A stretch of 64,000 bases of DNA from Campylobacter lari (GTDB lineage: Bacteria; Campylobacterota; Campylobacteria; Campylobacterales; Campylobacteraceae): positions 124,001 to 188,000 of the forward strand of contig NZ_SMTT01000002.1 in the NCBI RefSeq assembly GCF_004357905.1, written 5' to 3'. The notes beneath the pieces were generated by a model, which made no database searches, was not told the origin of the DNA, and was given only the letters and a program-made list of their open reading frames with translations. Both the position numbers and the translations under genes were made by a program. Within the stretch, counting starts at the first letter, position 1. Each line of letters begins with the position of its first letter. This document shows positions 36,271 to 45,317 of the stretch, piece after piece.

Positions 36271-36462
36271 ATGCCAAAAATGAAAAGCGTTAAAAGCGCT
36301 GTTAAACGCTTCAAAGTAGGTAAAAATAAAATCAAAAGAGGTGCTGCTTATAGAAGCCACATTTTGACTAAAAAACCTGCTAAAAGAATGCGTGATCTCC
36401 GCACTTCTAAGTATGTTCACTCAACCAATGTTAAAGCGGTTGAAAAAATGTTAGGAATTTAA
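36271..36462 (+). CDS. rpmI: 50S ribosomal protein L35
   Basis: This 63-residue, very basic protein begins [15 protein letters not shown] and contains the L35 pattern [14 protein letters not shown]. The ATG at 36271 follows AAAGGATACAC; the longer open frame upstream is not coding. rplT follows after 98 nt. In many bacteria these genes follow infC; here infC is 11 kb away with thrS. Confidence 0.97.
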   Translation: MPKMKSVKSAVKRFKVGKNKIKRGAAYRSHILTKKPAKRMRDLRTSKYVHSTNVKAVEKMLGI

Positions 36463-36560
36463 GCCCGCTTAAATTTAGTTTTTGACGAAAGTCATTCAAA
36501 CTCCCCTTGTTTTAAAGGGCAAGATTCGTTTAACGAACGCCAATTTGTGAAAGGATAAAT
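36463..36560 (+). promoter_or_regulatory. Structured rpmI-rplT intergenic leader
   Basis: This 98-nt gap contains small inverted repeats, CCCCTT/AAAGGG (around 36512-36530) and TTCGTT/AACGAA. It could be an L20-binding autoregulatory leader as found in E. coli and Bacillus; no pseudoknot is proven. Confidence 0.35.
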
Positions 36561-36914
36561 ATGGCAAGAGTAAAAACAGGTGTTGTAAGACGCCGCAGAC
36601 ATAAAAAAGTTTTAAAACTTGCGCGTGGTTTTTATAGTGGTCGCCGCAAACACTTTAGAAAAGCTAAAGAACAATTAGAAAGAAGTTTGGTTTATGCGTA
36701 TCGTGATAGACGCCGCAAAAAACGCGATTTTCGTCGTCTTTGGATAGTGCGTATCAATGCAGCTTGCAGACTAAATGATATTAGTTATTCAAGATTTATA
36801 AATGGTCTTAAAAAAGCAGGCATTGAGCTTGATAGAAAAATCTTAGCTGATTTAGCAATGAATGATGCAGCTGCTTTTGCAAAAATTGCAGATGCTGCTA
36901 AAAAAGCACTTTAA
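36561..36914 (+). CDS. rplT: 50S ribosomal protein L20
   Basis: This 117-residue basic protein starts [16 protein letters not shown] and has the conserved [18 protein letters not shown] and [22 protein letters not shown]20 is needed for early 50S assembly and often represses its own operon. A terminator hairpin follows the stop, lying within the start of the overlapping ligase gene. Confidence 0.98.
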   Translation: MARVKTGVVRRRRHKKVLKLARGFYSGRRKHFRKAKEQLERSLVYAYRDRRRKKRDFRRLWIVRINAACRLNDISYSRFINGLKKAGIELDRKILADLAMNDAAAFAKIADAAKKAL

Positions 36915-37800
36915 TCTTATTGCAAGGCTATTTATAAGCCTTGTTTTTCTCTTTGCTTTCTTCTTAAATTCTCTTTTTGCTAAAGATATTTTGCTTTTTA
37001 AAGTTTATGATGAAAAAGCATTTAAAGATGTAGATTTAAGTCATTATCTCATGAGCGAAAAACTCGATGGCGTAAGAGGTCTTTGGAATGGTAAGTCTAT
37101 GCAAACAAGAGCAGGAAATACTATAAAACTTCCTTCATTTTTCACAAAAAATTTTCCTAAATTTGAATTAGATGGAGAACTTTGGATAAAAAGAGCTTCT
37201 TTTGAAGAAATTTCATCTTTAATACGCCAAGAAAATCCTGATGAAAAACTTTGGCAAAAAGTAAGTTATAATGTCTTTGATGTGCCAAATGCTTGTGAGG
37301 AATTTAAGCTTGATCCTTGTACCTTAGAAGCAAGATTAGAAGTTTTGAAAAAGTGTTTGGCTAAAAATCCAAATGATTTTATAAAAATTATTCCACAAGT
37401 TTCCATTAAAGATAAAAATCATTTAGAACAATTTTATCAAGATATCATTTTGCATAAGGGCGAGGGTATAATCATAAGATTAAACAATGCACCTTATGAA
37501 AAGAAAAGATCAAATAATGCTTTTAAACTAAAACCTTTTGATGATACAGAATGTGTTGTAAAAAAGCATTTTGAAGGTAAGGGAAAATTTGAAGGTAAAA
37601 TGGGATCTTTACTTTGTGAAGCAGTGATTGAGGGTAAAAAAGTGAGTTTTAAAATAGGTTCAGGTTTTAAAGAAAGCGATCGCTTAAATCCTCCGCCAAT
37701 TGGTGCTATAATTACTTTTAAATACAATGGTTTAACCAAAAATGGCAAACCAAAATTTGCTAGTTTTTTAAGAGTGCATGAAAATAGTGTTTTAAAGTAA
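36892..37800 (+). CDS. Exported ATP-dependent DNA ligase
   Basis: The product has about 302 residues from the ATG at 36892; 36862 and 36865 are alternatives, all inside rplT. A hydrophobic signal peptide ending near SLFA-KD precedes the ligase domain. Motif I is [13 protein letters not shown] with the AMP-accepting Lys, then ELDGELW, EGIIIR and AFKLKPF; a C-terminal OB-fold domain follows ([14 protein letters not shown]). The plan matches the small periplasmic-type ligases of Haemophilus and Campylobacter, which may act on DNA during uptake. The normal replication ligase is the NAD-dependent LigA, not in this window. Confidence 0.88.
   Translation: MLLKKHFNLIARLFISLVFLFAFFLNSLFAKDILLFKVYDEKAFKDVDLSHYLMSEKLDGVRGLWNGKSMQTRAGNTIKLPSFFTKNFPKFELDGELWIKRASFEEISSLIRQENPDEKLWQKVSYNVFDVPNACEEFKLDPCTLEARLEVLKKCLAKNPNDFIKIIPQVSIKDKNHLEQFYQDIILHKGEGIIIRLNNAPYEKKRSNNAFKLKPFDDTECVVKKHFEGKGKFEGKMGSLLCEAVIEGKKVSFKIGSGFKESDRLNPPPIGAIITFKYNGLTKNGKPKFASFLRVHENSVLK
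36923..36948 (+). terminator. rplT terminator inside the ligase 5' end
   Basis: A 7-bp stem (CAAGGCT / AGCCTTG) with a 7-nt loop is followed by TTTTT. It begins 8 bp after the rplT stop and overlaps codons of the ligase signal peptide. Confidence 0.65.
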
Positions 37801-37809
37801 AAGTAAATT

Positions 37810-38619
37810 TCAACTTTTCTTTAAAAAAGCACTAAAACAAAGATAAAGCACAAAAGCTATACAAGCGCTAGCTATGATACAAGCTCCACTTGCAAGGTTA
37901 TAATAAAAACTCACAAAAAGCCCTATTACGCAAAAACTTATGCTCAAAAGCGTAGAGATGATCATCATTTGACCAAGCTTTTTAGAAAAGCTCTCAGCGA
38001 TAAATGCAGGTATGCTAAGTAAAGCTATCACAAGTATAAGTCCTACTACTTTGATACTTATAACAATACAAAAAGCCATCATCGCGATTAAAAGATAGTG
38101 AAAAAGATTAGTTTTAACCCCTCTTAAGCTTGCAAATTCTTTATCAAAGCTTAGAATTTCAAATTGACGATAAAAAAGCAACACTAAAATGATAAAAATC
38201 ACATCAATCACTGCAAATAAAACTATATCTTGTGTAGGTACAGACAAAATACTACCAAATAAATACCCCATTAAATCACTATTATAACCAGGAGTTAAGT
38301 CTATGAGTATGATACCAACAGCCATTCCAAAAGCCCATATAACCCCGACTATATTGTCACTTCTAAAAGGATATTTTTGTACTAAAAATGCTACAAGTAA
38401 AGCCAAAAAAAGAGTAAATAAACTCGTACTAACTAATACCGGCAAGCCAAAATAAAATGCTATGCCTATACCCCCAAAAGCCCCATGCGTAATGCCTCCT
38501 GCCATAGAGCTTAAGCGGTTGATCATGATCAAAGTCCCCATAATTCCACAAGCAATGCTAGTTAAAAATGCAGCTAAAAAAGCATTTTGTATAAAAGAGC
38601 TAGATAAAAGCTCAAGCAT
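37810..38619 (-). CDS. znuB: Zinc ABC transporter permease ZnuB
   Basis: This 269-residue integral membrane protein has about eight helices of the ABC-3 metal permease family; NRLSSMAGGITHGAFGGIGIAF is the characteristic loop. It passes zinc (possibly manganese) across the inner membrane. The ATG at 38619 follows AGGAGAAAATC. It overlaps the end of znuC by 8 bp, forming the last gene of znuA-znuC-znuB. Confidence 0.93.
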   Translation of the reverse strand: MLELLSSSFIQNAFLAAFLTSIACGIMGTLIMINRLSSMAGGITHGAFGGIGIAFYFGLPVLVSTSLFTLFLALLVAFLVQKYPFRSDNIVGVIWAFGMAVGIILIDLTPGYNSDLMGYLFGSILSVPTQDIVLFAVIDVIFIILVLLFYRQFEILSFDKEFASLRGVKTNLFHYLLIAMMAFCIVISIKVVGLILVIALLSIPAFIAESFSKKLGQMMIISTLLSISFCVIGLFVSFYYNLASGACIIASACIAFVLYLCFSAFLKKS

Positions 38620-39361
38620 GATTTTCTCCTTTGCAACAACACCGCTCCAAGCTAAGCTCCACATCACAAAAATGCGTGTGATTTTGGCTTAAATGTGCTA
38701 GTAAATGTGCCTTTTTTTCAGGCGTATTTTCATGCAAGAATAACTCTTTGTTTAAATACGCGATTTTATTTGCATAAGCTAAGCTTACATTTAAATCATG
38801 GCATATTACTATCACACCAACCCCACTTTCGTGTAATTTTTTCAAAAGCTCAAAAATCTGTACCGAGCCTTTAGTATCTATGCTTGCAGTAGGCTCATCA
38901 AGGATTAAAAGCTTGCATTCACTTGCTAGGGCTCTTGCTATATAAACTCTTTGTCTTTGGCCTCCGCTTAATTCGTTGATTTTTTTATCCCAAAAATTTC
39001 TCATACCTACTTTTTCTAAGGCTAGTAAGGCTTGTTCTTGATCTTTTTTGGTATAAAAACCAAAGAATTTTTTATCCACCCTTCCCATCATCACCACTTC
39101 TAGCACGCGTACTGGAAAGTTTGGATTAGCTAAAGTATTTTGTGGGACATAACCTATATCCTTTAAACTTAAGTTTTCAAAGTTTATATTTTTATGACTA
39201 TTTATCAAGCCTAGTATGAGTTTTAAAAGTGTAGATTTGCCTCCACCATTTGGTCCTACTATGGCTAAAAAGTCTTTACTTTCATAGTTTAGGTTAATAT
39301 TTTTTAAAACCTCATCTTGGTTATATGAAAAGTTTAAATTTTTAATATTGATTTTTATCAT
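38612..39361 (-). CDS. znuC: Zinc ABC transporter ATP-binding protein ZnuC
   Basis: The 249-residue ATPase has Walker A GPNGGGKST, Q-loop VPQNT, signature LSGGQRQR, Walker B LLILDEPTA and the switch His in VICHDLN. A His/Cys-rich C-terminus (SQNTHTHF-type and CCCKGENH) may bind metal. It overlaps znuA by 4 bp. Confidence 0.95.
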   Translation of the reverse strand: MIKINIKNLNFSYNQDEVLKNINLNYESKDFLAIVGPNGGGKSTLLKLILGLINSHKNINFENLSLKDIGYVPQNTLANPNFPVRVLEVVMMGRVDKKFFGFYTKKDQEQALLALEKVGMRNFWDKKINELSGGQRQRVYIARALASECKLLILDEPTASIDTKGSVQIFELLKKLHESGVGVIVICHDLNVSLAYANKIAYLNKELFLHENTPEKKAHLLAHLSQNHTHFCDVELSLERCCCKGENHA

Positions 39362-40194
39362 TGTAAAACACTTGCTATATTTTTTGCATCTTTTAAAAGC
39401 TCATTTTTATAATCATTTGGCAAATGATCAAGTTCTATGATTTTAAGATTATAATTACTCGCTATAGCTTTAATGGTGTTGTTATCAGCTCCTTTTGGCA
39501 CGAAAATAGCTTTGATTTGCTCTTTTTGTATGAGTTTTGCAAGTTTGGCTAAGTCTTTTGGCTTAGGTTCTTTCCCTTCTATTTCTACAGGAATTTGGCT
39601 TAGATGATATCTTTTTGCAAAATACCCCCAAGATGGATGATAAACTAAAAAATGCTTATTGTTTGTGTTTTTAAATAAAGCTTGTATTTGTAAATTTAAT
39701 GTATCCATTTCTTTTAAGAAATTTTCTAAATTTTGTTCATAAAATGCTTTATTTTGTGGGTATTGTTCTATAAGTGCTAAGGTGATATTTTTAGCATGGG
39801 TTTTTGCTAAAAGTGGGTCAAGCCATGTGTGAGGGTCATCTCCATGATGATGATGTCCTTCGTGTGCATGCTCTTGCAAAGGTATAAAATCAATGCTATT
39901 TTGAGTAGAGATGATTTTGGTATTTTTGAGATTATCTTTAAGTTTTAAAATCCAAATTTTTTCAAATTCTAAATTTGCAGTAAAGTAAATATCACTTTTT
40001 TCAAGCTTTAAAATACCACTTGGCTTAAATTCGAAAGTATGCTCATTTGCATTAGGCGGTATGACTATATTGATGTCCAAAGTGTCTTTAGCAATTTGCT
40101 TTACAAAATAAGCTTGTGGGGCTATACTAACACTTACCAAATCTTTGGCATATATACTTAAAAATGAAATCAAACACAAAAACAATACTCGCAT
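39358..40194 (-). CDS. znuA: Periplasmic zinc-binding protein ZnuA
   Basis: This 278-residue cluster A-I solute-binding protein has a signal peptide ending near SIYA-KD. The metal ligands are expected in NANEHTFEF, DPHTWLDP and VYHPSWGYFA. The His-rich loop HAHEGHHHHGDD is typical of zinc rather than manganese or iron specificity. The ATG at 40194 (AGGAAAATT upstream) is preferred to the longer frame. It begins the operon, divergent from the 40255 gene. No clear Zur/Fur box could be assigned in the 60-bp intergenic region. Confidence 0.94.
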   Translation of the reverse strand: MRVLFLCLISFLSIYAKDLVSVSIAPQAYFVKQIAKDTLDINIVIPPNANEHTFEFKPSGILKLEKSDIYFTANLEFEKIWILKLKDNLKNTKIISTQNSIDFIPLQEHAHEGHHHHGDDPHTWLDPLLAKTHAKNITLALIEQYPQNKAFYEQNLENFLKEMDTLNLQIQALFKNTNNKHFLVYHPSWGYFAKRYHLSQIPVEIEGKEPKPKDLAKLAKLIQKEQIKAIFVPKGADNNTIKAIASNYNLKIIELDHLPNDYKNELLKDAKNIASVLQ

Positions 40195-40254
40195 AATTTT
40201 CCTTTCTAAAAACAAAAAAATATTATACTATATTAGAAAAAATAAGGAGTGAAG

Positions 40255-40953
40255 ATGAATTTATGGAATAAAAAAGCAAAAAGCTATGCAAGATATAGTT
40301 CTAACTTAAACGAAATTCAAAAAGCCACTTTTGCAAAACTTGGATCTTTACAAGGCAAAATAGTGGTGGATATAGGCTGTGGGAGCGGTGTTTGGACTTT
40401 GCATTTAGCACAAAAAGCAAAAAGTGTTTTAGGTATAGACAGCTCTAGTGCTATGCTTGAAATTTTACAAGAAGATGCAAAAACTCATGCTATATCAAAT
40501 ATAAAAACTTTAAATTTAGACTTTGAAAATTTTTATAAAAACAATAACACAAATTTTGGTTTAGCCTTTTTGAGTATGTCTCCTGCTTTGCAAAATGAAA
40601 AAGACTATAAAGCTTTTTTAAACTTAGCTTCTAAAAAAGTGTATTTAGGCTGGGCGAGTAGGCGCAAAAGTAGCTTTTTAGATCCTATATTTGAGCATTT
40701 TAGCACGCATTTTAAAGGTTTTTATGAAGAGGATTTGCAAAGTTTTTTAAATGTACAAAGTATCCCTTATGAGTATGAAATTTTTAATGAAACTAGAGTA
40801 GTAAAAAGAGATAAGGATAGTGCGATAGAAAATGCCTTATGGCATTTGAGTATGAATGGCATTAATGCAAACAAACAAGAGTTAGAAAGCTTTGTAAAAG
40901 ATGAGGTAGAAGAGATTATAGAAGCTAAGATAAAACTTTTGATTATTGATTAA
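40255..40953 (+). CDS. SAM-dependent methyltransferase
   Basis: The 232-residue protein has a class I Rossmann SAM-binding motif, VVDIGCGSGVWTLHLA (about residues 34-49), with DSSSAML as motif II. The substrate is unknown. The ATG at 40255 follows AAGGAG by 5 bp; GTG two codons earlier is less likely. It is divergent from znuA and convergent with pyrC, separated from the latter by a shared hairpin. Confidence 0.8.
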   Translation: MNLWNKKAKSYARYSSNLNEIQKATFAKLGSLQGKIVVDIGCGSGVWTLHLAQKAKSVLGIDSSSAMLEILQEDAKTHAISNIKTLNLDFENFYKNNNTNFGLAFLSMSPALQNEKDYKAFLNLASKKVYLGWASRRKSSFLDPIFEHFSTHFKGFYEEDLQSFLNVQSIPYEYEIFNETRVVKRDKDSAIENALWHLSMNGINANKQELESFVKDEVEEIIEAKIKLLIID

Positions 40954-40983
40954 ATTTCAAGGCTAAATAACCTTGAAATTTAA
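40950..40983. terminator. Bidirectional terminator between methyltransferase gene and pyrC
   Basis: A 13-bp perfect stem (TTAAATTTCAAGG / CCTTGAAATTTAA) with an 8-nt loop overlaps the stops of both convergent genes. Confidence 0.75.
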
Positions 40984-41955
40984 AGTTTTTCCCACCATAA
41001 ATGGCACTACATCGCCGTATTTTTGCGCTACTTGCCATTCTTGTTTTTCTAAAGTGATGATTTTATCTTTTTCAAATTTAAGATTATGGATTTTACAAGC
41101 ATTATCTGAAATAAATTTTTGTAAATTTGTTTCATTTGAGTATTTTTCAAAAAGTTCAGCCAACACAGGTAAAATCACAGGCGCACTAAATACGCCAGCT
41201 GCACACCCACAACATTCTTTAGTGTGTAATGGATGAGGTGCGCTATCACTTCCCAACATAGCCTTTTCATAGCCGCTAAAAGCAAGCTCACATAAAGCGT
41301 CTTTGTCTTCATAGCGTTTTGCAATAGGTTTGCAAAATAAATGTGGATCCATCTTACCACCCACTACATCATCAAGCGTTATCATTAAATGATGTAAAGT
41401 GATAGTTGCGTATAAATTTTCATAATCTTTTAATAAATCACACAAAACTTTAGTGGTGATATGCTCCATTACGATTTTTAATTTTGGAAAGTTTTTAGCT
41501 AATTTTTCATAAATTTTAGCAAAATTTGCTTCTCTATCCATTACAAAATCATTTGTTTCTCCATGTACAAGTAAAGGCAGTCCAAGCTCACTCATAGCAT
41601 TTAGTGTAGGTTTTAACTTTTCTATATCAAAGCTTGAAATTCCATTATCTGAGTTGGTAGTGATACCTGCAGGATAAAGCTTGATAGCAAAAAGCTCATC
41701 TTTGGCTTTTTCTAAAAATTGCTCATCATAGTCTTTAAAAAATAAAGTCATCAAAGGCGTAAAATCTTCATTTTTACATGCTTTTAAAATGCGTTCTTTA
41801 TAAGCTTTTAATGCGTTTATTTCAGTAAGCGGAGTGATTAAATTTGGCATGATAACTCCCGCTTTAAAGTCTTTTGCGCTAAATGGAGCTACAAGTTCAA
41901 GCATGCTTTCATCGCGTAAATGTAAATGCATATCCAAAGGGTTTTTAAGCGTCAT
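40963..41955 (-). CDS. pyrC: Dihydroorotase
   Basis: PyrC closes carbamoyl-aspartate to dihydroorotate in pyrimidine synthesis. The 330-residue type II enzyme has the zinc-binding DMHLHLRD near the start, the AIKLYPAG motif with the carbamylated Lys, LVHGE, VMEHITT, TLHHLM and the catalytic Asp in LGSDSAPH. The group pyrC, HTH, dgkA and eptC is contiguous on the minus strand, as in C. jejuni. Confidence 0.97.
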   Translation of the reverse strand: MTLKNPLDMHLHLRDESMLELVAPFSAKDFKAGVIMPNLITPLTEINALKAYKERILKACKNEDFTPLMTLFFKDYDEQFLEKAKDELFAIKLYPAGITTNSDNGISSFDIEKLKPTLNAMSELGLPLLVHGETNDFVMDREANFAKIYEKLAKNFPKLKIVMEHITTKVLCDLLKDYENLYATITLHHLMITLDDVVGGKMDPHLFCKPIAKRYEDKDALCELAFSGYEKAMLGSDSAPHPLHTKECCGCAAGVFSAPVILPVLAELFEKYSNETNLQKFISDNACKIHNLKFEKDKIITLEKQEWQVAQKYGDVVPFMVGKTLNFKVI

Positions 41956-41963
41956 TTTATCTC

Positions 41964-42194
41964 CTATTTGAGTTTATATAAGCCGTTTTTGAGCTTTTCA
42001 AGCAAAGCTTTTTCTTCTAAAAATTTAAAAGTAGAAATGATGGTTGGTTTGCTGATGTTTAACTTTTTAGAAAGTTCTTCGATATTTGCAAAGACAAAGC
42101 CATCTTCATTAGCATGAAGGGCTAAAAATTCTAAAATTTCAAAGCGTTTTTTACCAAAGATTTTTATGCATAGTGTTTTTACTTTATCATCCAT
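41964..42194 (-). CDS. Small winged-helix DNA-binding protein
   Basis: The 76-residue protein reads as a single winged helix: an N-terminal helix (FGKKRFEILEFLALHAN), the recognition element IEELSKKLNISKPTIISTFKFLEEKALLEKL and a short wing. It resembles ArsR/RepL-type regulators. It lacks obvious metal ligands. It lies 8 bp upstream of pyrC and overlaps dgkA by 16 bp, so it may autoregulate this operon. Confidence 0.75.
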   Translation of the reverse strand: MDDKVKTLCIKIFGKKRFEILEFLALHANEDGFVFANIEELSKKLNISKPTIISTFKFLEEKALLEKLKNGLYKLK

Positions 42195-42550
42195 TCTCTA
42201 GCCATATTAAAAAGAATAAAACTCCAAGTAATTATAGCCAAAACAACGCTAAAAAACACCCCAGCGCTCGCACAATCTTTTGCTTTTTTAGCTAAGATGT
42301 GAAATTCGCTCGTACAAAGATCCACGCAAGCTTCTATGGCAGAATTTAATGCCTCTATAATTAAAATCAAAACTAATACTAAAATAAGCACAAAATGTTC
42401 TAAAAAACTCACAGGTAAAAATAAGCTTACAAAAATCAAAGGTAAGATAATGGCAAATTCTATTCTAAAAGCCATTTCATCTTTAAGCAAGAATTTAATG
42501 CCACTAAAGGCATAACTTGCATTTTTAAATAAAGAATACTTTGGCTTCAT
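42179..42550 (-). CDS. dgkA: Diacylglycerol kinase
   Basis: The 123-residue, three-helix inner-membrane enzyme phosphorylates diacylglycerol or undecaprenol. The diagnostic motif is EALNSAIEACVDL, and FRIEFAI precedes it. Coupling with eptC (1-bp overlap) makes sense, because phosphoethanolamine transfer from phosphatidylethanolamine releases diacylglycerol. Confidence 0.95.
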   Translation of the reverse strand: MKPKYSLFKNASYAFSGIKFLLKDEMAFRIEFAIILPLIFVSLFLPVSFLEHFVLILVLVLILIIEALNSAIEACVDLCTSEFHILAKKAKDCASAGVFFSVVLAIITWSFILFNMAREWMIK

Positions 42551-44097
42551 TAAGGATTTTCCTTTAAATTTTTACTATATAAGTCATAGTTTTCTTCATA
42601 TTCTTTAGTTTGGACATTAAAATATCCTAATAAACTTGAAAAAATATTATCTTGAGATAATTTATAATCTTTCTTTTTTTGTAATTCTTGGATTAAATTA
42701 TTATCTTTGCTCCAAAGAATCATAGGAACATGAGTTTGTTCTTTTGGTGCTATAAAATAGGGCATTCCATGAAGGTAAATTCCATTTTCTCCCAAACTTT
42801 CTCCATGGTCTGATACATATAACAATGAAGTATTTTGTGAAGGACTTTGCTTTAGTAAGTCAATAAGACTTTTGATGATAAAATCTGTATAAAGTAAAGT
42901 ATTGTCATAGGTATTAGTTAATTCTTCTTGCGAGCATTGTTGTAATTCATTTGTATCGCAAGTTGGCGTAAATTTTTTAAACTCATTTGGATAGCGCTTA
43001 AAATAAGCTGGTCCATGAGAACCTTGCAAATGAACGACTATGATTTTACTTGAAGATGGATTTTGTAATTGTTCTTTTACAAGCTCAAGTAAGCTCTCAT
43101 CATAATCTTTTGAAATCAATTTATGTGCTATACGATCGCAGTTTCCTTTGCAACCTCCAGAATTATTTCCAAGCCAAACACTTTGAACTCCAACTCTTTG
43201 TAAAATATCTAAAGCATTTTCTTCATAAAGACTATTGTCAAAAGTAGCTCTTTTGTGTCTTGAAAATATACAAGGTAAACTTCTAGCAGTTGCTGTCCCA
43301 CAAGAGCTTACATTGTCAAAATATATTAAATTAGGTTCGTTTTTGGTATAAAAATTAGTATCATTTTTGGTATAACCACCCAAAGAATAGTTATTTGCTC
43401 TAGCGGTTTCCCCTATGACTAAAATCATAGTTTTGTTTAAGTCTTTTTCCATTTTCGCATCTAAAGCTATCTTTTGAAGTTCTTTTTCTAGAATAACTTC
43501 TAATTTTATATATTTAATTGCTGAATAAATTTGATAAAAAGGAGTGTTATAAACTCTTACTTCATTATAAGTTCTTAAAAATGGTACAATACTTTTTGAA
43601 AAAATTCCAAGCAATCCAAAAGCAACAAATAAAGCAACAAATAAAGTGCCAAATTTGATGATTAAATGTTTTTTGATATTGTGATATTCTATTTTAATTT
43701 TTATAACTAAAAATGCTGGAATCACAAAAGTAAAAAATATATAAACAAAAATATTAAAATTAATCAGATCGCGTACTTCTTTTTGATCAGTTTGCATAGC
43801 ATTTCTAATCATATCATGATCTATAATAACACCATAATTGATCATAAAATAACTACTAATTGAACTCACACCTATTAAAAAAATCATTAAAATCTTGCTA
43901 AGATAAGGCAAAAATAATAAAGCGAAAATTCCAACTAATAGTGCAAAATATATAATTATATATAAAATAATGGAAATATCATTATTATGAGGATGTAAAT
44001 TTTCGTGAATATAAGAAAACAATTTCAGATTGATACTAGTTATATAAAAAGCACTCAAAATAATAAATTTAAGCCACGATATATTAAAAAATTTCAT
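42550..44097 (-). CDS. eptC: Phosphoethanolamine transferase EptC
   Basis: This 515-residue enzyme has five N-terminal membrane helices (residues 1-180) and a periplasmic sulfatase-like domain. The Thr nucleophile is in LVIGETARANNYSLGGY, paired cysteines (SSCGTATARSLPC and GGCKGNC) form disulfides, and zinc ligands are in VSDHGESLGENG. In C. jejuni the enzyme modifies lipid A, the flagellar rod protein FlgG and N-glycans, affecting polymyxin resistance and motility. Confidence 0.95.
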   Translation of the reverse strand: MKFFNISWLKFIILSAFYITSINLKLFSYIHENLHPHNNDISIILYIIIYFALLVGIFALLFLPYLSKILMIFLIGVSSISSYFMINYGVIIDHDMIRNAMQTDQKEVRDLINFNIFVYIFFTFVIPAFLVIKIKIEYHNIKKHLIIKFGTLFVALFVAFGLLGIFSKSIVPFLRTYNEVRVYNTPFYQIYSAIKYIKLEVILEKELQKIALDAKMEKDLNKTMILVIGETARANNYSLGGYTKNDTNFYTKNEPNLIYFDNVSSCGTATARSLPCIFSRHKRATFDNSLYEENALDILQRVGVQSVWLGNNSGGCKGNCDRIAHKLISKDYDESLLELVKEQLQNPSSSKIIVVHLQGSHGPAYFKRYPNEFKKFTPTCDTNELQQCSQEELTNTYDNTLLYTDFIIKSLIDLLKQSPSQNTSLLYVSDHGESLGENGIYLHGMPYFIAPKEQTHVPMILWSKDNNLIQELQKKKDYKLSQDNIFSSLLGYFNVQTKEYEENYDLYSKNLKENP

Positions 44098-44196
44098 GAA
44101 ATCCTTTCAAAATTAAAGATTTAATTATAAATAAAAATGGTTAACTTAATATCTTTATGGTATGATTTTGCTTTTTGTAAGTTTAAGGATTAAATT

Positions 44197-44955
44197 ATGA
44201 AATTATTATCATGGAATGTAAATGGCCTAAGGGCAATTTGTGATAAAAATGCACTTGATTGGATTGAAAAAGAAGAAATTGATTTTATAGGTTTTCAAGA
44301 AATCAAAGCACACGAGGATAAATTTCCAAAAAGAATTTATGAGTATCCTTTTAAACATATGTATTCAAATAGTGCCAAAAGAGCAGGGTATTCAGGTGTA
44401 ATGAGCTTGTGTAATTTTGATTGTGAGGTAAAAAAATGTGAGTTTTTTGATGATGATGAGGGTAGAGTTTTAGAGCATAGCTTTAAAAATGTAGTTTTGT
44501 TTAATATTTACTTTCCAAATGGTCAAAAAGATGAAGAGCGTTTGAATTTTAAAATGAAATTTTATAATGACTTTTTAATGTATTTAGATAAACTTTTAAA
44601 AGAAGGTAAAGAAATTATCATCTGTGGAGATGTTAATACCGCACATCGTGAGATAGACTTAACCCACCCAAAAGCTAATGAAAAAACTTCAGGTTTTCTA
44701 CCGATTGAGCGTGCTTGGATAGATGATTTATTAAAATTAGGTTTTATAGATACTTTTAGACATATAAATGGCGATGTTAAAGAAAAGTATTCGTGGTGGA
44801 GTTATAGAATGAAAGCAAGAGAAAGAAATGTAGGCTGGAGGATTGATTATTTTTTCATTTCTAATGGCTTAAAAGATAAACTTAAAAATGCTTTTATAAG
44901 AGATGATATTTTTGGCTCAGATCATGCTCCTGTAGGGATAGAAATCGATATTTAA
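44197..44955 (+). CDS. xth: Exodeoxyribonuclease III
   Basis: This 252-residue AP endonuclease/3'-exonuclease of base excision repair has SWNVNGLRAICDK, FQEIKA (metal-binding Glu), ICGDVNTAHREIDL, and the catalytic YSWWSYR, RIDYFF and GSDHAPVGIEI. It is divergent from eptC. A weak hairpin (44951-44976) follows. Confidence 0.96.
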   Translation: MKLLSWNVNGLRAICDKNALDWIEKEEIDFIGFQEIKAHEDKFPKRIYEYPFKHMYSNSAKRAGYSGVMSLCNFDCEVKKCEFFDDDEGRVLEHSFKNVVLFNIYFPNGQKDEERLNFKMKFYNDFLMYLDKLLKEGKEIIICGDVNTAHREIDLTHPKANEKTSGFLPIERAWIDDLLKLGFIDTFRHINGDVKEKYSWWSYRMKARERNVGWRIDYFFISNGLKDKLKNAFIRDDIFGSDHAPVGIEIDI

Positions 44956-44976
44956 GGTATTTTTTAATGCCTTAAA
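44951..44976 (+). terminator. Weak hairpin after xth
   Basis: TTTAAGGTATT pairs with AATGCCTTAAA, with one G-U pair, around a 4-nt T loop. It overlaps the xth stop and lacks a strong T run. Confidence 0.4.
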
Positions 44977-45024
44977 TAATTATTAAGTAAAAATTGTTAT
45001 AATTTCATCTTAAAACTGCAAAAT

Positions 45025-45099
45025 GGCCCATTCGTCTAGCGGTTAGGACATCGCCCTTTCACGGCGGTAACACGAGTTCGAGTCTCGTATGGGTCACCA
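45025..45099 (+). tRNA. tRNA-Glu (TTC)
   Basis: The 75-nt gene folds as a cloverleaf: acceptor arm GGCCCAT/ATGGGTC, anticodon loop CTTTCAC with TTC, T-loop GTTCGAGTC, and encoded CCA. No rRNA genes are next to it. Confidence 0.95.
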
Positions 45100-45317
45100 C
45101 TTACTATTTTATATCCGCTTTTTTTGATAATCATTGTCATATTTTACAAAAAGTTACATTGTTCGATTTAAATATTTTTTATTTGTTTTATCTTATTTAA
45201 ATTAAGTTTATTTTAAAATACTTATTATTAATATATTGAAAGTTATTGTTAATAATTTGTAAATTTTTTACATTGACTTCACACTTGTTTTTTAAAATAT
45301 ACAAAAAGGAGGACAAA

